Assembly (NCBI GenBank): GCA_043392685.1
Contig: JBHZGM010000015.1
Strand: one strand, 5' to 3'
DNA: 64,000 nt
Source: Metapseudomonas sp043392685
GTDB lineage: Bacteria > Pseudomonadota > Gammaproteobacteria > Pseudomonadales > Pseudomonadaceae
Made by a program: the position numbers and the translations under genes. The notes under the pieces were generated by a model that searched no databases, was not told the DNA's origin, and was given only the letters and a program-made list of their open reading frames with translations. Position 1 is the first letter of the stretch. The number at the start of each line of letters is the position of its first letter. Below are positions 1 through 7,385 of this stretch, in pieces.

Positions 1-1109
1 ACCTGGGTATCCAGCGCATCCTCCAGGACGAACGGGACCTCCCCGCCGCCGCCCAGGCCCTGGTCAGCGCCGCGCACCTGGCCGGTGGCCAGGACAACGC
101 CAGCGCCCTGCTGATTCGCGTCGACAACCTGCCCCAGGCGGGCCTGGCCGATACCCTGGCGCAACTCGATCACTGGCCGCTGCCACCGCGCCTGCACGAG
201 GGCCAGGACTTCGAGGGCTGGCAGGTGGACCGGCTTCTCGCCGAATCCCGCCAGTCCCTGGTCTATCGGGTTCGCGACAGCCAGGAGCGCCGCTGGCTGC
301 TGAAGACCCTGCCGGCAAGCCGCCATGACGAGCCCGGTGCCGCCCCGGCCCTGATGCTGGAGGAGTGGTTCCTGCGTCGTGTCGCCGGGCGTCACTTCCC
401 CGAAGTGCATCCCCTGCCCGGGCGCCAGCATCTTTATTACGTGCAGCGCGAATACGCCGGACAGACCCTGGCCGAGCACCTGCGCCTCAGCGGTCCCATG
501 GCGCTCCCGGAGTGGCTGGACATCGCCCCGCGCCTGCTCAAGGCGCTGGGCCAGCTGCACCGCCGCAACATCCTGCACCGCGACGTCAAACCGGAGAACC
601 TGCTTTGGGGCGACGACGGCGAGTTGCGCCTTTTGGATTTCGGCCTCGCCTATTGCCCCGGCCTGTCCCAGGACGAGGCGCACAGCCTGCCGGGCACCCC
701 CAGCTTTATCGCCCCGGAGGCCTTTGCCGGAGCGCCCCCGTCTCCCCAGCAGGACCTCTACGCCGCGGGCGTCACCCTCTACCACCTGCTTACCGGGCAC
801 TATCCCTATGGCGAGGTGGAAGCCTTCCAGCATCCACGTTTCGGCGCTCCCACGCCGCCCAGCCGCTACCGCCCCGACCTGCCCGCCTGGCTGGACGAAT
901 GCCTGACGCGTGCGGTCGCTGCCGACCCGAACAAGCGCTACGAAACGATGGAGGAGTGGCTGCTGGCCCTGGAACAGGGCGAACGCCGGGCCCTCACCGC
1001 CAAACCCCGGCCCTTGCTGGAACGCGAGCCGTTGAAGGTCTGGCGCGGACTGGCCCTGCTGTCGCTGCTGATCAATCTGGTGCTGCTGGTCACTCTTCTG
1101 CACGGCTGA
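1..1109 (+). CDS. Bifunctional PP2C-type phosphatase / Ser-Thr protein kinase (5' truncated by window edge)
   Basis: The frame is open from base 3, so the gene starts left of the window. The first residues hold the end of a PP2C phosphatase domain (GGQDNASALLIRVD, like the family's DN motif). A protein kinase domain follows with all main motifs: a lysine strand (LLKTLP), the catalytic loop HRDVKPEN near base 577, DFG near 640, and GTPSFIAPE near 690. The last 25 residues form one hydrophobic helix (LALLSLLINLVLLVTLL), so the protein is anchored in the inner membrane by its C-terminus with both enzymes in the cytoplasm. In Pseudomonas such fusions sit just before the assimilatory nitrate/nitrite reductase genes, as here. 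Substrates are not known from sequence. Confidence 0.88.
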   Translation, partial: LGIQRILQDERDLPAAAQALVSAAHLAGGQDNASALLIRVDNLPQAGLADTLAQLDHWPLPPRLHEGQDFEGWQVDRLLAESRQSLVYRVRDSQERRWLLKTLPASRHDEPGAAPALMLEEWFLRRVAGRHFPEVHPLPGRQHLYYVQREYAGQTLAEHLRLSGPMALPEWLDIAPRLLKALGQLHRRNILHRDVKPENLLWGDDGELRLLDFGLAYCPGLSQDEAHSLPGTPSFIAPEAFAGAPPSPQQDLYAAGVTLYHLLTGHYPYGEVEAFQHPRFGAPTPPSRYRPDLPAWLDECLTRAVAADPNKRYETMEEWLLALEQGERRALTAKPRPLLEREPLKVWRGLALLSLLINLVLLVTLLHG

Positions 1110-1146
1110 TGCACCAATTCAGCGCAATTCGCGCCAGGAGGGTGCA
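1110..1146 (+). promoter_or_regulatory. Two NtrC-like binding sites
   Basis: The NtrC consensus is TGCACC-N5-GGTGCA. At 1131-1146 the sequence reads GCGCC-AGGAG-GGTGCA, with one full and one near-perfect half-site. At 1110-1126 it reads TGCACC-AATTC-AGCGCA, with one full and one weaker half-site. Their centres lie about 20 bp apart, close to two helical turns, and about 70-90 bp upstream of a sigma-54 promoter, the normal place for an NtrC enhancer. The match is by eye. Confidence 0.55.
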
Positions 1147-1198
1147 GCGCGACCCGGGAGTCATGACCCGGAAGCGCGCAACTCAAGACCTGCAGGGG

Positions 1199-1215
1199 TT
1201 GGCACGGCACCTGCA
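1199..1215 (+). promoter_or_regulatory. Sigma-54 (RpoN) promoter of the reductase/cobA unit
   Basis: TTGGCACG-GCAC-CTGCA fits the RpoN consensus YTGGCACGrNNNTTGCW at all but one position (C for T before TGC). The -24 GG and -12 GC have the required 10-base separation. Transcription would begin near 1225, giving a leader of about 140 bases that contains the two hairpins and terminator described next. Confidence 0.7.
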
Positions 1216-1245
1216 ATAACCCTTTCGACAATCTACAAAAAGCGC

Positions 1246-1330
1246 CCGCCTCAACGACGAGACGGCACTTTCCCGATCGAACGGGACTTGGACAAAGGCG
1301 TCCTGCTGGCAACAGCGGGACGCCTTTTTT
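1246..1330 (+). promoter_or_regulatory. ANTAR-type antitermination leader: two hexaloop hairpins plus intrinsic terminator
   Basis: Hairpin P1 (1246-1265) has a 7-bp stem with one mismatch and loop AACGAC. Hairpin P2 (1271-1286) has stem TCCCG/CGGGA and loop ATCGAA. Both loops are six bases with A at position 1 and G at position 4, the known signature recognised by ANTAR antiterminators such as NasR/NasT. A terminator follows at 1296-1330: a 13-bp stem with one G-U pair, GCAA loop, then a T run. The arrangement fits nitrate- or nitrite-responsive antitermination of assimilatory nas/nir operons. The regulator gene is not in the window. Confidence 0.75.
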
Positions 1331-1363
1331 GTTTGCTCGACGTTTATGCAGGAGTGTCCTGGC

Positions 1364-2464
1364 ATGAAGACATCCAAGCTGGTGGTGATCGGAAACGGCA
1401 TGGCCGGAGTGCGAACCCTCGAAGAGCTGCTCAAGCTCGCACCGGAGCACTACCAGATCACGGTGTTCGGCGCCGAACCCCACCCCAACTACAACCGCAC
1501 CCTGCTCTCGCCGGTGCTGGCGGGCGAACAGTCGTTCGAGGAGATCATCCTCAACGACCTGGCGTGGTACGCGGATAACGGCATCGAACTCCTGTTGGGA
1601 CGCAAGGTGGTGAAGATCGATCGCCAGCGCCGCCAGGTGGTCGCCGACGACGGCACCTGCGCCGATTACGACCGCCTGGTAATCGCCACCGGCTCCACGC
1701 CGAGCCGCCTGTCCATCCCCGGCAATCGCCTGCAAGGCGTGATCGGCTACCGCGATATCGCCGGCGCGCGCGCCATGATTGAAACCGCTCGCTCCCACAG
1801 CCACGCCGTGGTGATCGGCGGCGGCCTGCTCGGCCTGGAAGCGGCCAATGGCCTCAAGCAGCGCGGCATGGACGTAACCGTCGTGCACCTGGCCGACTGG
1901 CTGCTGGAAAAGCAGCTCGACCAGCCGGCCGGCGACAAGCTGCTGCGCGCCCTGCAGGCCCGAGGCATCCGCTTCCGCCTGGGCACCGCCACCGAAGAGC
2001 TGATCGACAATGGCAATGGCCAGGTTTGCGCCGTGCAACTGGCGGGCGGCGAGATCATCACCGCCGACCTGGTGGTGATGGCGGCCGGCATCACGCCCAA
2101 TACGGAACTCGCCGAACAGGCAGGCCTGCCCTGCAACCACGGCATCCTGGTCGACGACACCCTGCAAACCTACGACCCGCGCATCTACGCCATCGGCGAA
2201 TGCGCCAACCATCGCGGCATTTCCTACGGACTGGTCGCCCCGCTGATGGAGCAGGCCAAGGTCTGCGCCAATCACCTGGCCATGCTCGGTTTCGCCCGCT
2301 ACCAGGGCGCGCACATGAGCACCCGACTCAAGATCGCCGGCATCGAGATGTTCTGCGCCGGCGACCTCCCCCACGCCGGTCATGCCGCCGAGGACCACGA
2401 GGCGTGCCCCCTGCACGACTGGCAGATAGAACTGGCTTCCAGCGACGTGCTCGCCTGGACCTGA
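1364..2464 (+). CDS. NirB-like NAD(P)H/FAD oxidoreductase, short form (366 aa)
   Basis: This is a pyridine nucleotide-disulfide-type reductase. It has an N-terminal FAD-binding GNGMAG near residue 9, an NAD(P)H-binding IGGGLLGLEA in the middle, and YAIGEC near residue 275. It reads like the N-terminal reductase part of the assimilatory nitrite reductase large subunit NirB, which is normally about 850 aa. This protein stops at 366 aa, before the [4Fe-4S]/sirohaem domains. The last about 30 residues look unlike the NirB continuation. The start at 1364 follows AGGAG; an upstream ATG at 1346 is possible. It sits behind a nas-type control region and 37 bases before cobA. It may feed electrons to a reductase encoded elsewhere, or be a deletion remnant. 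Confidence 0.8.
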   Translation: MKTSKLVVIGNGMAGVRTLEELLKLAPEHYQITVFGAEPHPNYNRTLLSPVLAGEQSFEEIILNDLAWYADNGIELLLGRKVVKIDRQRRQVVADDGTCADYDRLVIATGSTPSRLSIPGNRLQGVIGYRDIAGARAMIETARSHSHAVVIGGGLLGLEAANGLKQRGMDVTVVHLADWLLEKQLDQPAGDKLLRALQARGIRFRLGTATEELIDNGNGQVCAVQLAGGEIITADLVVMAAGITPNTELAEQAGLPCNHGILVDDTLQTYDPRIYAIGECANHRGISYGLVAPLMEQAKVCANHLAMLGFARYQGAHMSTRLKIAGIEMFCAGDLPHAGHAAEDHEACPLHDWQIELASSDVLAWT

Positions 2465-2501
2465 ATCAATTGTGGAGCGCGCTGCGCCCGGGAGAATTCC
2501 A

Positions 2502-3239
2502 ATGAATGGCAAAGTCTGGCTGGTCGGTGCCGGCCCCGGCGACCCTGAACTCCTCACCCTGAAAGCCGTGAAAGCCTTGAATCAGGCGGATGTGGTGATG
2601 ATCGACGACCTGGTCAATCCAGCGGTGCTCGAACACGCGCCGGCCGCCCGGGTGGTCCGCGTCGGCAAGCGCGGCGGCTGCCGCTCGACGCCCCAGGAAT
2701 TCATCCATCGCCTGATGCTGCGCTACGCGCGCCATGGCAAATGCGTGGTGCGGCTGAAAGGTGGCGATCCGTGCATCTTCGGCCGCGGCGGCGAGGAGGC
2801 CGAGTGGCTGGCCGAACGCGGCATCGACAGCGAGCTGGTCAATGGCATCACCGCGGGCCTGGCCGGGGCCACCAACTGCGGCATTCCCCTCACCCTGCGC
2901 GGCATCAGCCGTGGCGTGACCCTGGTCACCGCGCACACCCAGGACGACAGCAGCCTCAACTGGGGCGCCCTGGCGCAATCGGGCACCACCCTGGTGGTTT
3001 ACATGGGCGTCGCAAAACTGGCGGATATCCGCGAGGGCCTGTTGGCCGGTGGCATGGCCGGCGCCATGCCCGTGGCGATGATCGAGAACGCTTCCCTGCC
3101 CCATCAACGGGAATGCCGCAGCACCCTCGCCCGCATGCAGGCGGACGCCAGGACCTTCGAACTCAAGAGCCCGGCCATCCTGATCATAGGTGAAGTCGCC
3201 GCGGCCGAAGCCGTCCTCCCGATGGCGCAAAGCGCCTGA
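2502..3239 (+). CDS. cobA: Uroporphyrinogen-III C-methyltransferase
   Basis: It transfers two methyl groups from S-adenosylmethionine to uroporphyrinogen III, giving precorrin-2, the branch point to sirohaem and cobalamin. The 245-aa protein is a single-domain SUMT without the CysG dehydrogenase part. Visible motifs are the N-terminal GAGPGDPELLT, LKGGDPCIFGRGGEE near residue 85, and GITAGLAGATNCGIPLT near residue 115. The start ATG follows GGGAG. It probably shares a transcript with the upstream reductase, which makes sense because sirohaem is the nitrite reductase cofactor. A strong terminator lies 30 bases after the stop. Confidence 0.95.
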   Translation: MNGKVWLVGAGPGDPELLTLKAVKALNQADVVMIDDLVNPAVLEHAPAARVVRVGKRGGCRSTPQEFIHRLMLRYARHGKCVVRLKGGDPCIFGRGGEEAEWLAERGIDSELVNGITAGLAGATNCGIPLTLRGISRGVTLVTAHTQDDSSLNWGALAQSGTTLVVYMGVAKLADIREGLLAGGMAGAMPVAMIENASLPHQRECRSTLARMQADARTFELKSPAILIIGEVAAAEAVLPMAQSA

Positions 3240-3269
3240 ACCTCTCTTCGCTCCTGCGAAGTAGTGCTT

Positions 3270-3292
3270 GCCCGGCTCTGCCGGGCTTTTTT
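3270..3292 (+). terminator. Intrinsic terminator after cobA
   Basis: GCCCGGC-TCT-GCCGGGC (7-bp stem, 3-base loop) is followed by six T residues. Confidence 0.9.
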
Positions 3293-3321
3293 GGCAGCGG
3301 TACACTTTTCTCAAGACAAAG

Positions 3322-3347
3322 AAAAACCCGGCCGAGGCCGGGTTTTT
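3322..3347 (-). terminator. Intrinsic terminator of oprF (bidirectional form)
   Basis: CCCGGCC-GA-GGCCGGG is flanked by five A and five T residues, so it can end transcripts from either side. It lies 18 bases after the oprF stop and separates it from the convergent cobA unit. Confidence 0.9.
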
Positions 3348-3364
3348 CCTGCAGCTCAAACCAA

Positions 3365-4417
3365 TTACTTGGCCTGGGCTTCTACTTCGGCTTCTACGCG
3401 GCGGTTAACAGCGCGGCCTTCAGCAGTGGCGTTGTCGGCAACCGGGCGGGTTTCGCCGTAGCCAACAGCGTTGACGCGCTCGCCACCAACACCGTACTGG
3501 TTGACCAGAACTTCACGAACGGCGTTGGCACGACGCTCGGACAGCTTCTGGTTGTAGGCGTCGGTACCAACGGAGTCGGTGTGACCTTCAACGGTGGTGG
3601 TGGTAGCCGGGTACTGGTTCATGAAGTCAGCCAGGTTCTTGATGTCGCCGTAGCTTTCTTCCTTGACCTTGGCCTTGTCGAAGTCGAACTTCACGTCCAG
3701 CTCAACGCGTACGACTTCGGCAACAGCCGGGCAGCCATCGGCGTCAACGGTGACGTTGGCCGGGGTGTCCGGGCACTTGTCGACGTTGTCACAAACGCCG
3801 TCGTTGTCGCTGTCAGCGCACACTTCAGCAACCGGAGCCGGAGCCGGCTCGGCCTGCTTGGTGGAACCGCCGAAGTTCACGCCGACACCTACGCCAGCCA
3901 TCCACTCGGCTTCCTGGGCATCCAGGTTGTACATGCCGTCCAGGCTCGCCTTGGCGAAGAAGTTCTCGGTGAAGTAGTACTTCAGACCGGTGCCAACGTT
4001 GGCGAAGGTGCTGTGGTCACGGCCGGTACGCGGCGGGATGTTGCTGATGTTCTGATGGGCGAAGCCGGCAGAAACGTAAGGACGCAGGCCGACACCCGGG
4101 GTGCCGAAGTGGTAGATGGCGTCCAGCGAGGCCAGGTTGCCCTTGATGTCCTTGTGGCCATCGGTGCCGAAGGAGTCTTCGGAGGTCATGTCGTGGTATT
4201 CGCCGTACGACAGGGCCAGGGAAACGTCGTCGGTCAAGTAGTAACCTACCGAGCCGCCGTACAGGTTGCCGTTCTCGAGGTCGCGAGAACTGTCAGTGAA
4301 GTAACGCTTACCGAAAGCTTCCACCTCAACTGCGCCCTGGCCCTGAGCCAGCGCGTTCAGCGAAAAGGCGGCAACAAGAGAGCCAACGGCTACGCCTAAG
4401 GTGTTTTTCAGTTTCAT
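3365..4417 (-). CDS. oprF: Major outer membrane porin OprF (350 aa)
   Basis: OprF is the main non-specific porin and peptidoglycan anchor of Pseudomonas. Residues 1-24 form a signal peptide ending NALA|QGQG. An N-terminal beta-barrel follows to about residue 180. A Pro/Ala linker and a four-cysteine, Asp-rich segment (CADSDNDGVCDNVDKCPD, then DGCP) lead to a C-terminal OmpA domain with EGHTDSVGTDAYN and LSERRANAV, the peptidoglycan-binding core. The length is that of known OprF. The gene lies 108 bases after sigX, whose product drives part of its transcription in P. aeruginosa. Confidence 0.98.
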   Translation of the reverse strand: MKLKNTLGVAVGSLVAAFSLNALAQGQGAVEVEAFGKRYFTDSSRDLENGNLYGGSVGYYLTDDVSLALSYGEYHDMTSEDSFGTDGHKDIKGNLASLDAIYHFGTPGVGLRPYVSAGFAHQNISNIPPRTGRDHSTFANVGTGLKYYFTENFFAKASLDGMYNLDAQEAEWMAGVGVGVNFGGSTKQAEPAPAPVAEVCADSDNDGVCDNVDKCPDTPANVTVDADGCPAVAEVVRVELDVKFDFDKAKVKEESYGDIKNLADFMNQYPATTTTVEGHTDSVGTDAYNQKLSERRANAVREVLVNQYGVGGERVNAVGYGETRPVADNATAEGRAVNRRVEAEVEAQAK

Positions 4418-4480
4418 CCGTAAATCCCCATCTTGGTGGTCAGTAAGTTGTCGGACAATCTCTGGACAACTTGGGCGGCA

Positions 4481-4486
4481 ATTCTA
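4481..4486 (-). promoter_or_regulatory. Possible -10 element of the oprF promoter
   Basis: On the minus strand the sigX-oprF gap holds TGCTAGAATTG, a good TAGAAT -10 with extended TG. A clear -35 is not visible, as the expected place reads TCTTAT. In P. aeruginosa oprF has several promoters including SigX-dependent ones; I could not assign those here. Confidence 0.35.
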
Positions 4487-4525
4487 GCAGAACGGGCCGG
4501 CCCATAAGAGATAATTTTTCCCGAA

Positions 4526-5116
4526 CTAAGTTTCAGCGAGTCCGGAAAATTTTTCGCGAAGGCGATCAAGCGCACGCTTGTAGCGCATTTTTGTGGCACT
4601 CAGGCCCATATGCATAATGTCGGCGATTTCCTGGAACTCAAGCTCTGCGACAAAACGTAGCACCAGAATTTCCCGATCAATGGGGTTGACATGCACGAGC
4701 CAACGCTCTAGCCCCCCACGTTCCTCGACCTTGGGAGCTTTCTCGTCCGACGCTTCTTCGAGAGGATCGAGACTCAGCGCATCAAGCAAACGTCGTTTCC
4801 GACGCTCTTTCCGATATTGGGTAATGCACTCGTTGTACGTGATGCTATATAGCCATGTCTTGAACTTCGACTTGCCTTCGAAGTTCTTCAAACCATAGAG
4901 CACTTTCAGCATCACTTCCTGACAGACATCATCTGCGTCGCGGTCGTTGCCTAAATAGCGGGCACAGACGTTGAACAAGGTGCGTTGATAACGCCGCATC
5001 AATTCTTCATAGGCGCGAGTGACATGGAATAGCTCGACATGCGCACGCTCCACGAGCTCTTCATCGGAGAGCTCGCGTGGGTCATAGCGCAAGGAAAGCG
5101 ATTGGGGCTTGTTCAA
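4526..5116 (-). CDS. sigX: ECF sigma factor SigX (196 aa, TTG start)
   Basis: This extracytoplasmic-function sigma factor governs envelope, fatty-acid and oprF expression in Pseudomonas. Region 2 is seen as YEELMRRYQRTLFNVCARYLG through DADDVCQEVMLKVLYGLKNFEG and FKTWLYSITYNECI (about residues 35-100). Region 4 is DREILVLRFVAELEFQEIADIMHMG with LSATKMRYKRAL. The reading frame begins with TTG (MNKPQSL...) because no ATG or GTG in frame precedes region 2, and no strong ribosome site is visible. There is no adjacent anti-sigma gene; the membrane gene cmpX lies upstream, as in P. aeruginosa. Confidence 0.96.
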   Translation of the reverse strand: MNKPQSLSLRYDPRELSDEELVERAHVELFHVTRAYEELMRRYQRTLFNVCARYLGNDRDADDVCQEVMLKVLYGLKNFEGKSKFKTWLYSITYNECITQYRKERRKRRLLDALSLDPLEEASDEKAPKVEERGGLERWLVHVNPIDREILVLRFVAELEFQEIADIMHMGLSATKMRYKRALDRLREKFSGLAET

Positions 5117-5212
5117 AACGGGTCGGGCCGACAGTCAGGTCAAAAGCCGCTGGGGGCGCGGGGTTCGCGCACCCTGTCTGGCGGCATACATTAGCAGGGA
5201 AAAGCCGTCGTG

Positions 5213-6037
5213 TTAGCGGCTGGTTACCCGTTGATCGAGCAAAGTACGATTCGACACCGATACCAGCTCACCTTCCTCGGTGAGCAGCAGGGTTTTCACC
5301 GTACCGATTTCCTCGATCTGCCCTTCGACATCGCCAACCTTGACTTGTTGCCCCACTTGATAGAGCTCACGCACATAGATGCCGGCGAGGATCTGCCCGG
5401 CGATTTCGCGACTGCCAAGCCCCAGCGCCAGCGCCGCCGCCAGGCCGATGGAAATCAGCACGATGGCAATGACGTTGTTCAGCAGGTCGGTCTTCACCTC
5501 CAGCTGGCCGATGGCCACGGAGATGCTGATGATGATGACCAGGCCCTGGGCGATACGGCCCAGCCCATGGGAGTACTCCAGCCCCACGCCTTCGGCCGCG
5601 CCGCGCACCAGGCCACTGACCAGTTGCGCCAGCAGCACACCAGCCAGCAGCACCAGCGCCGCACCCAGCACCTTGGGCAGGTAGAGGGCGAGCACATCGA
5701 GGGTGGCCGAAACACGGTCCAGCCCCAGGGATTCGGCCGCGGAGACCAGGAAGATCAGCAGCACGAACCAGTAGACGATCTTGCCGATCAAGGTGGAAAC
5801 CGGCACCTGGATACCGGCGCGGGCGAGCATCTTGGTCAGGCCGGTACCGCCCATCAGGCGATCCAGTCCTACCTTGGCCAGCAGCTTGGACAACAGGGTA
5901 TCCAGCAGCTTGGCCACCACGAAGCCCAGCAGTACCACCACCAGCGCGCCGAACAGGCGCGGAATGAAGCCCGCCACCGGTGTCCACACCGTGGTCATGG
6001 CATTAACGAGTCCTTGGGTCCAGGGGTCGAATTCCAT
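5213..6037 (-). CDS. cmpX: Cytoplasmic membrane protein CmpX, small mechanosensitive-channel-like (274 aa)
   Basis: The protein has about five hydrophobic helices, with repeated conserved TM-helix segments such as LFGALVVVLLGFVVAKLLDTLLSKLL. It ends in a short beta-rich tail resembling the MscS beta domain (VGQQVKVGDVEGQIEEIGTVKTLLL). In P. aeruginosa CmpX affects membrane stiffness and SigX activity. The ATG at 6037 (MEFDPW) is chosen over an in-frame TTG six bases upstream. It lies between crfX, whose TGA ends 2 bases before this ATG, and sigX. Confidence 0.92.
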   Translation of the reverse strand: MEFDPWTQGLVNAMTTVWTPVAGFIPRLFGALVVVLLGFVVAKLLDTLLSKLLAKVGLDRLMGGTGLTKMLARAGIQVPVSTLIGKIVYWFVLLIFLVSAAESLGLDRVSATLDVLALYLPKVLGAALVLLAGVLLAQLVSGLVRGAAEGVGLEYSHGLGRIAQGLVIIISISVAIGQLEVKTDLLNNVIAIVLISIGLAAALALGLGSREIAGQILAGIYVRELYQVGQQVKVGDVEGQIEEIGTVKTLLLTEEGELVSVSNRTLLDQRVTSR

Positions 6038-6039
6038 GT

Positions 6040-6288
6040 TCAATCAGCCTTATCTGCAGAACGGACAGAAGCATTGCGACGCGAAACGGGCGCCAGATGG
6101 GGCGAGCCATTGTTAAGGGCGATCATCATCGCCTCGAGCCAGTGGCCCATGAGACTGAACAGATCCCCGGCACCCACCTGACGATTGGCGGTCTTGAGCA
6201 CCCGGCCCAGCGTCGCGTCGTCGTCGTGGTCGGAATGTGGAGACGCCTTGAGCAGGTCCCGCAGGGATTCTTCGAACGGATCGTGCAT
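6040..6288 (-). CDS. crfX: Small CrfX-family protein (82 aa)
   Basis: This short acidic and His-rich soluble protein (MHDPFEESLRDLL, HSDHDDD) has no known domain or enzymatic motif. Its place between cmaX and cmpX is that of crfX in the cmaX-crfX-cmpX operon of Pseudomonas, whose function is unclear. The ATG at 6288 follows GAGG at 5 bases; a GTG two codons upstream is possible. Its stop lies 2 bases before the cmpX start, which suggests coupled translation. Confidence 0.8.
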   Translation of the reverse strand: MHDPFEESLRDLLKASPHSDHDDDATLGRVLKTANRQVGAGDLFSLMGHWLEAMMIALNNGSPHLAPVSRRNASVRSADKAD

Positions 6289-6342
6289 GCGCACCTCACG
6301 TAGATATGTGGGCTAGACGAGGCTGGAGCGGGCCGGGTCACA

Positions 6343-7338
6343 TCAGAGCCAGCGAAGCCGACGGAACAGCCATAACTGGAACCCCGCGATCCCGAGGATC
6401 AGCATGCAGGTCAGGAGGAAGCCATAAGGCGTCTCGTCCCCGGGGATACCGCGCACGTTCATGCCCAGCAGGCCGGTGATGAAACTCAGCGGCAGGAAGA
6501 AACCCGTCGTGATGCCGAGCAGGTACATGGTGCGACTGGTGCGCTCGCCCTGGCGGCGGCTCTCGCTTTCCAGCACCAGGCCAATGCGCTCTCGAATCAG
6601 CTCCAGCTCTTCCAGGTAACGCGTCAGGCGGTTGTTCAGTTCGTTCCAGTAATCGCTGTCGTCTGCGACGAACCAGGGCATCCGGCTGCGCGCCAGCTGC
6701 CCGTAGATGTCCCGCTGGGGCGCGAGGAAGCGCTTGAGTCCAGCCGCCCGTCGACGGATCTGCAACATCAGGTCGTGGTCCGGGCGGAAACGCTCGTTGT
6801 TGTCGAGGTGCTCTTCCTGCTCGTCGACCTGATCCGACAACTCGGCCACCAGCGAATCGATCTTGTCCGTCAGGTGTTCGGCCAAGTACAGGAGCACCTC
6901 GGACGCCACCTTCGGACCGGTGCCGCTGGCCCACTGTTCGATCAGCTCATCGGTGGCGCGCAGTGGGCGCAGGCGCAGGGAAAGCACACGCTGCGACGAA
7001 GCGAAGATGCGCACCGAAACCATATCCTCCGGCACCGCCCCGGGATTCAGGTTCACCCCACGAAGGAACAGCAGAAGCTCGTCACCGGGCTGCGCCAGCA
7101 TGCGTGGACGCGTGCTTTCTTCCAGTAGCAGGTCGCAGGTGAACTCGGACAGCCCGCTCTGCTCCCGCAGCCAGCGCCGCGCCAACGGGTGGCTGCGATC
7201 CCAGTGCAGCCAGAGGCTCTGCTCCGGCCTCAACTGCAGATCGTCCAGCGCCTCGCGGGAGATCGGTTCGGCGCCGCCCTGCCCGTCCAGCACGAAGGCA
7301 TACACCAATCCCCACTGGGCGTTCTGTTCCTCGAACAT
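6343..7338 (-). CDS. cmaX: CorA/ZntB-family divalent metal transporter CmaX (331 aa)
   Basis: The protein has a large N-terminal cytoplasmic domain with a long coiled stretch (residues about 150-250, rich in Glu, Asp and Arg), then two C-terminal transmembrane helices. The family signature GMN lies in FITGLLGMNVRGIPG just after the first helix. The basic C-terminus LFRRLRWL is cytoplasmic. CorA/ZntB proteins form pentameric channels for Mg2+, Co2+ or Zn2+; the ion cannot be read from the sequence. It is first of the cmaX-crfX-cmpX set, with a 54-base gap to crfX. Confidence 0.9.
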   Translation of the reverse strand: MFEEQNAQWGLVYAFVLDGQGGAEPISREALDDLQLRPEQSLWLHWDRSHPLARRWLREQSGLSEFTCDLLLEESTRPRMLAQPGDELLLFLRGVNLNPGAVPEDMVSVRIFASSQRVLSLRLRPLRATDELIEQWASGTGPKVASEVLLYLAEHLTDKIDSLVAELSDQVDEQEEHLDNNERFRPDHDLMLQIRRRAAGLKRFLAPQRDIYGQLARSRMPWFVADDSDYWNELNNRLTRYLEELELIRERIGLVLESESRRQGERTSRTMYLLGITTGFFLPLSFITGLLGMNVRGIPGDETPYGFLLTCMLILGIAGFQLWLFRRLRWL

Positions 7339-7354
7339 TCAGTCTCCTTGGCAG

Positions 7355-7380
7355 AAAAAACCCGGCTTTCGCCGGGTTTT
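7355..7380 (-). terminator. Intrinsic terminator after rraA
   Basis: Read on the minus strand, CCCGGC-GAAA-GCCGGG is followed by six T residues. It lies 6 bases after the rraA stop and just before the cmaX start, so cmaX needs its own promoter or read-through. Confidence 0.88.
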
Positions 7381-7385
7381 CCAGG

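Noticed and set aside
1364..2464. Frameshifted full-length nirB
   Set aside because: No NirB-like [4Fe-4S]/sirohaem motif in any frame of the 37-base gap or in cobA, so the missing part is absent rather than out of frame.
938..2557. Long minus-strand frame across the reductase gene
   Set aside because: Antisense shadow; it would run through the NtrC/sigma-54/terminator region, which makes sense only on the plus strand.
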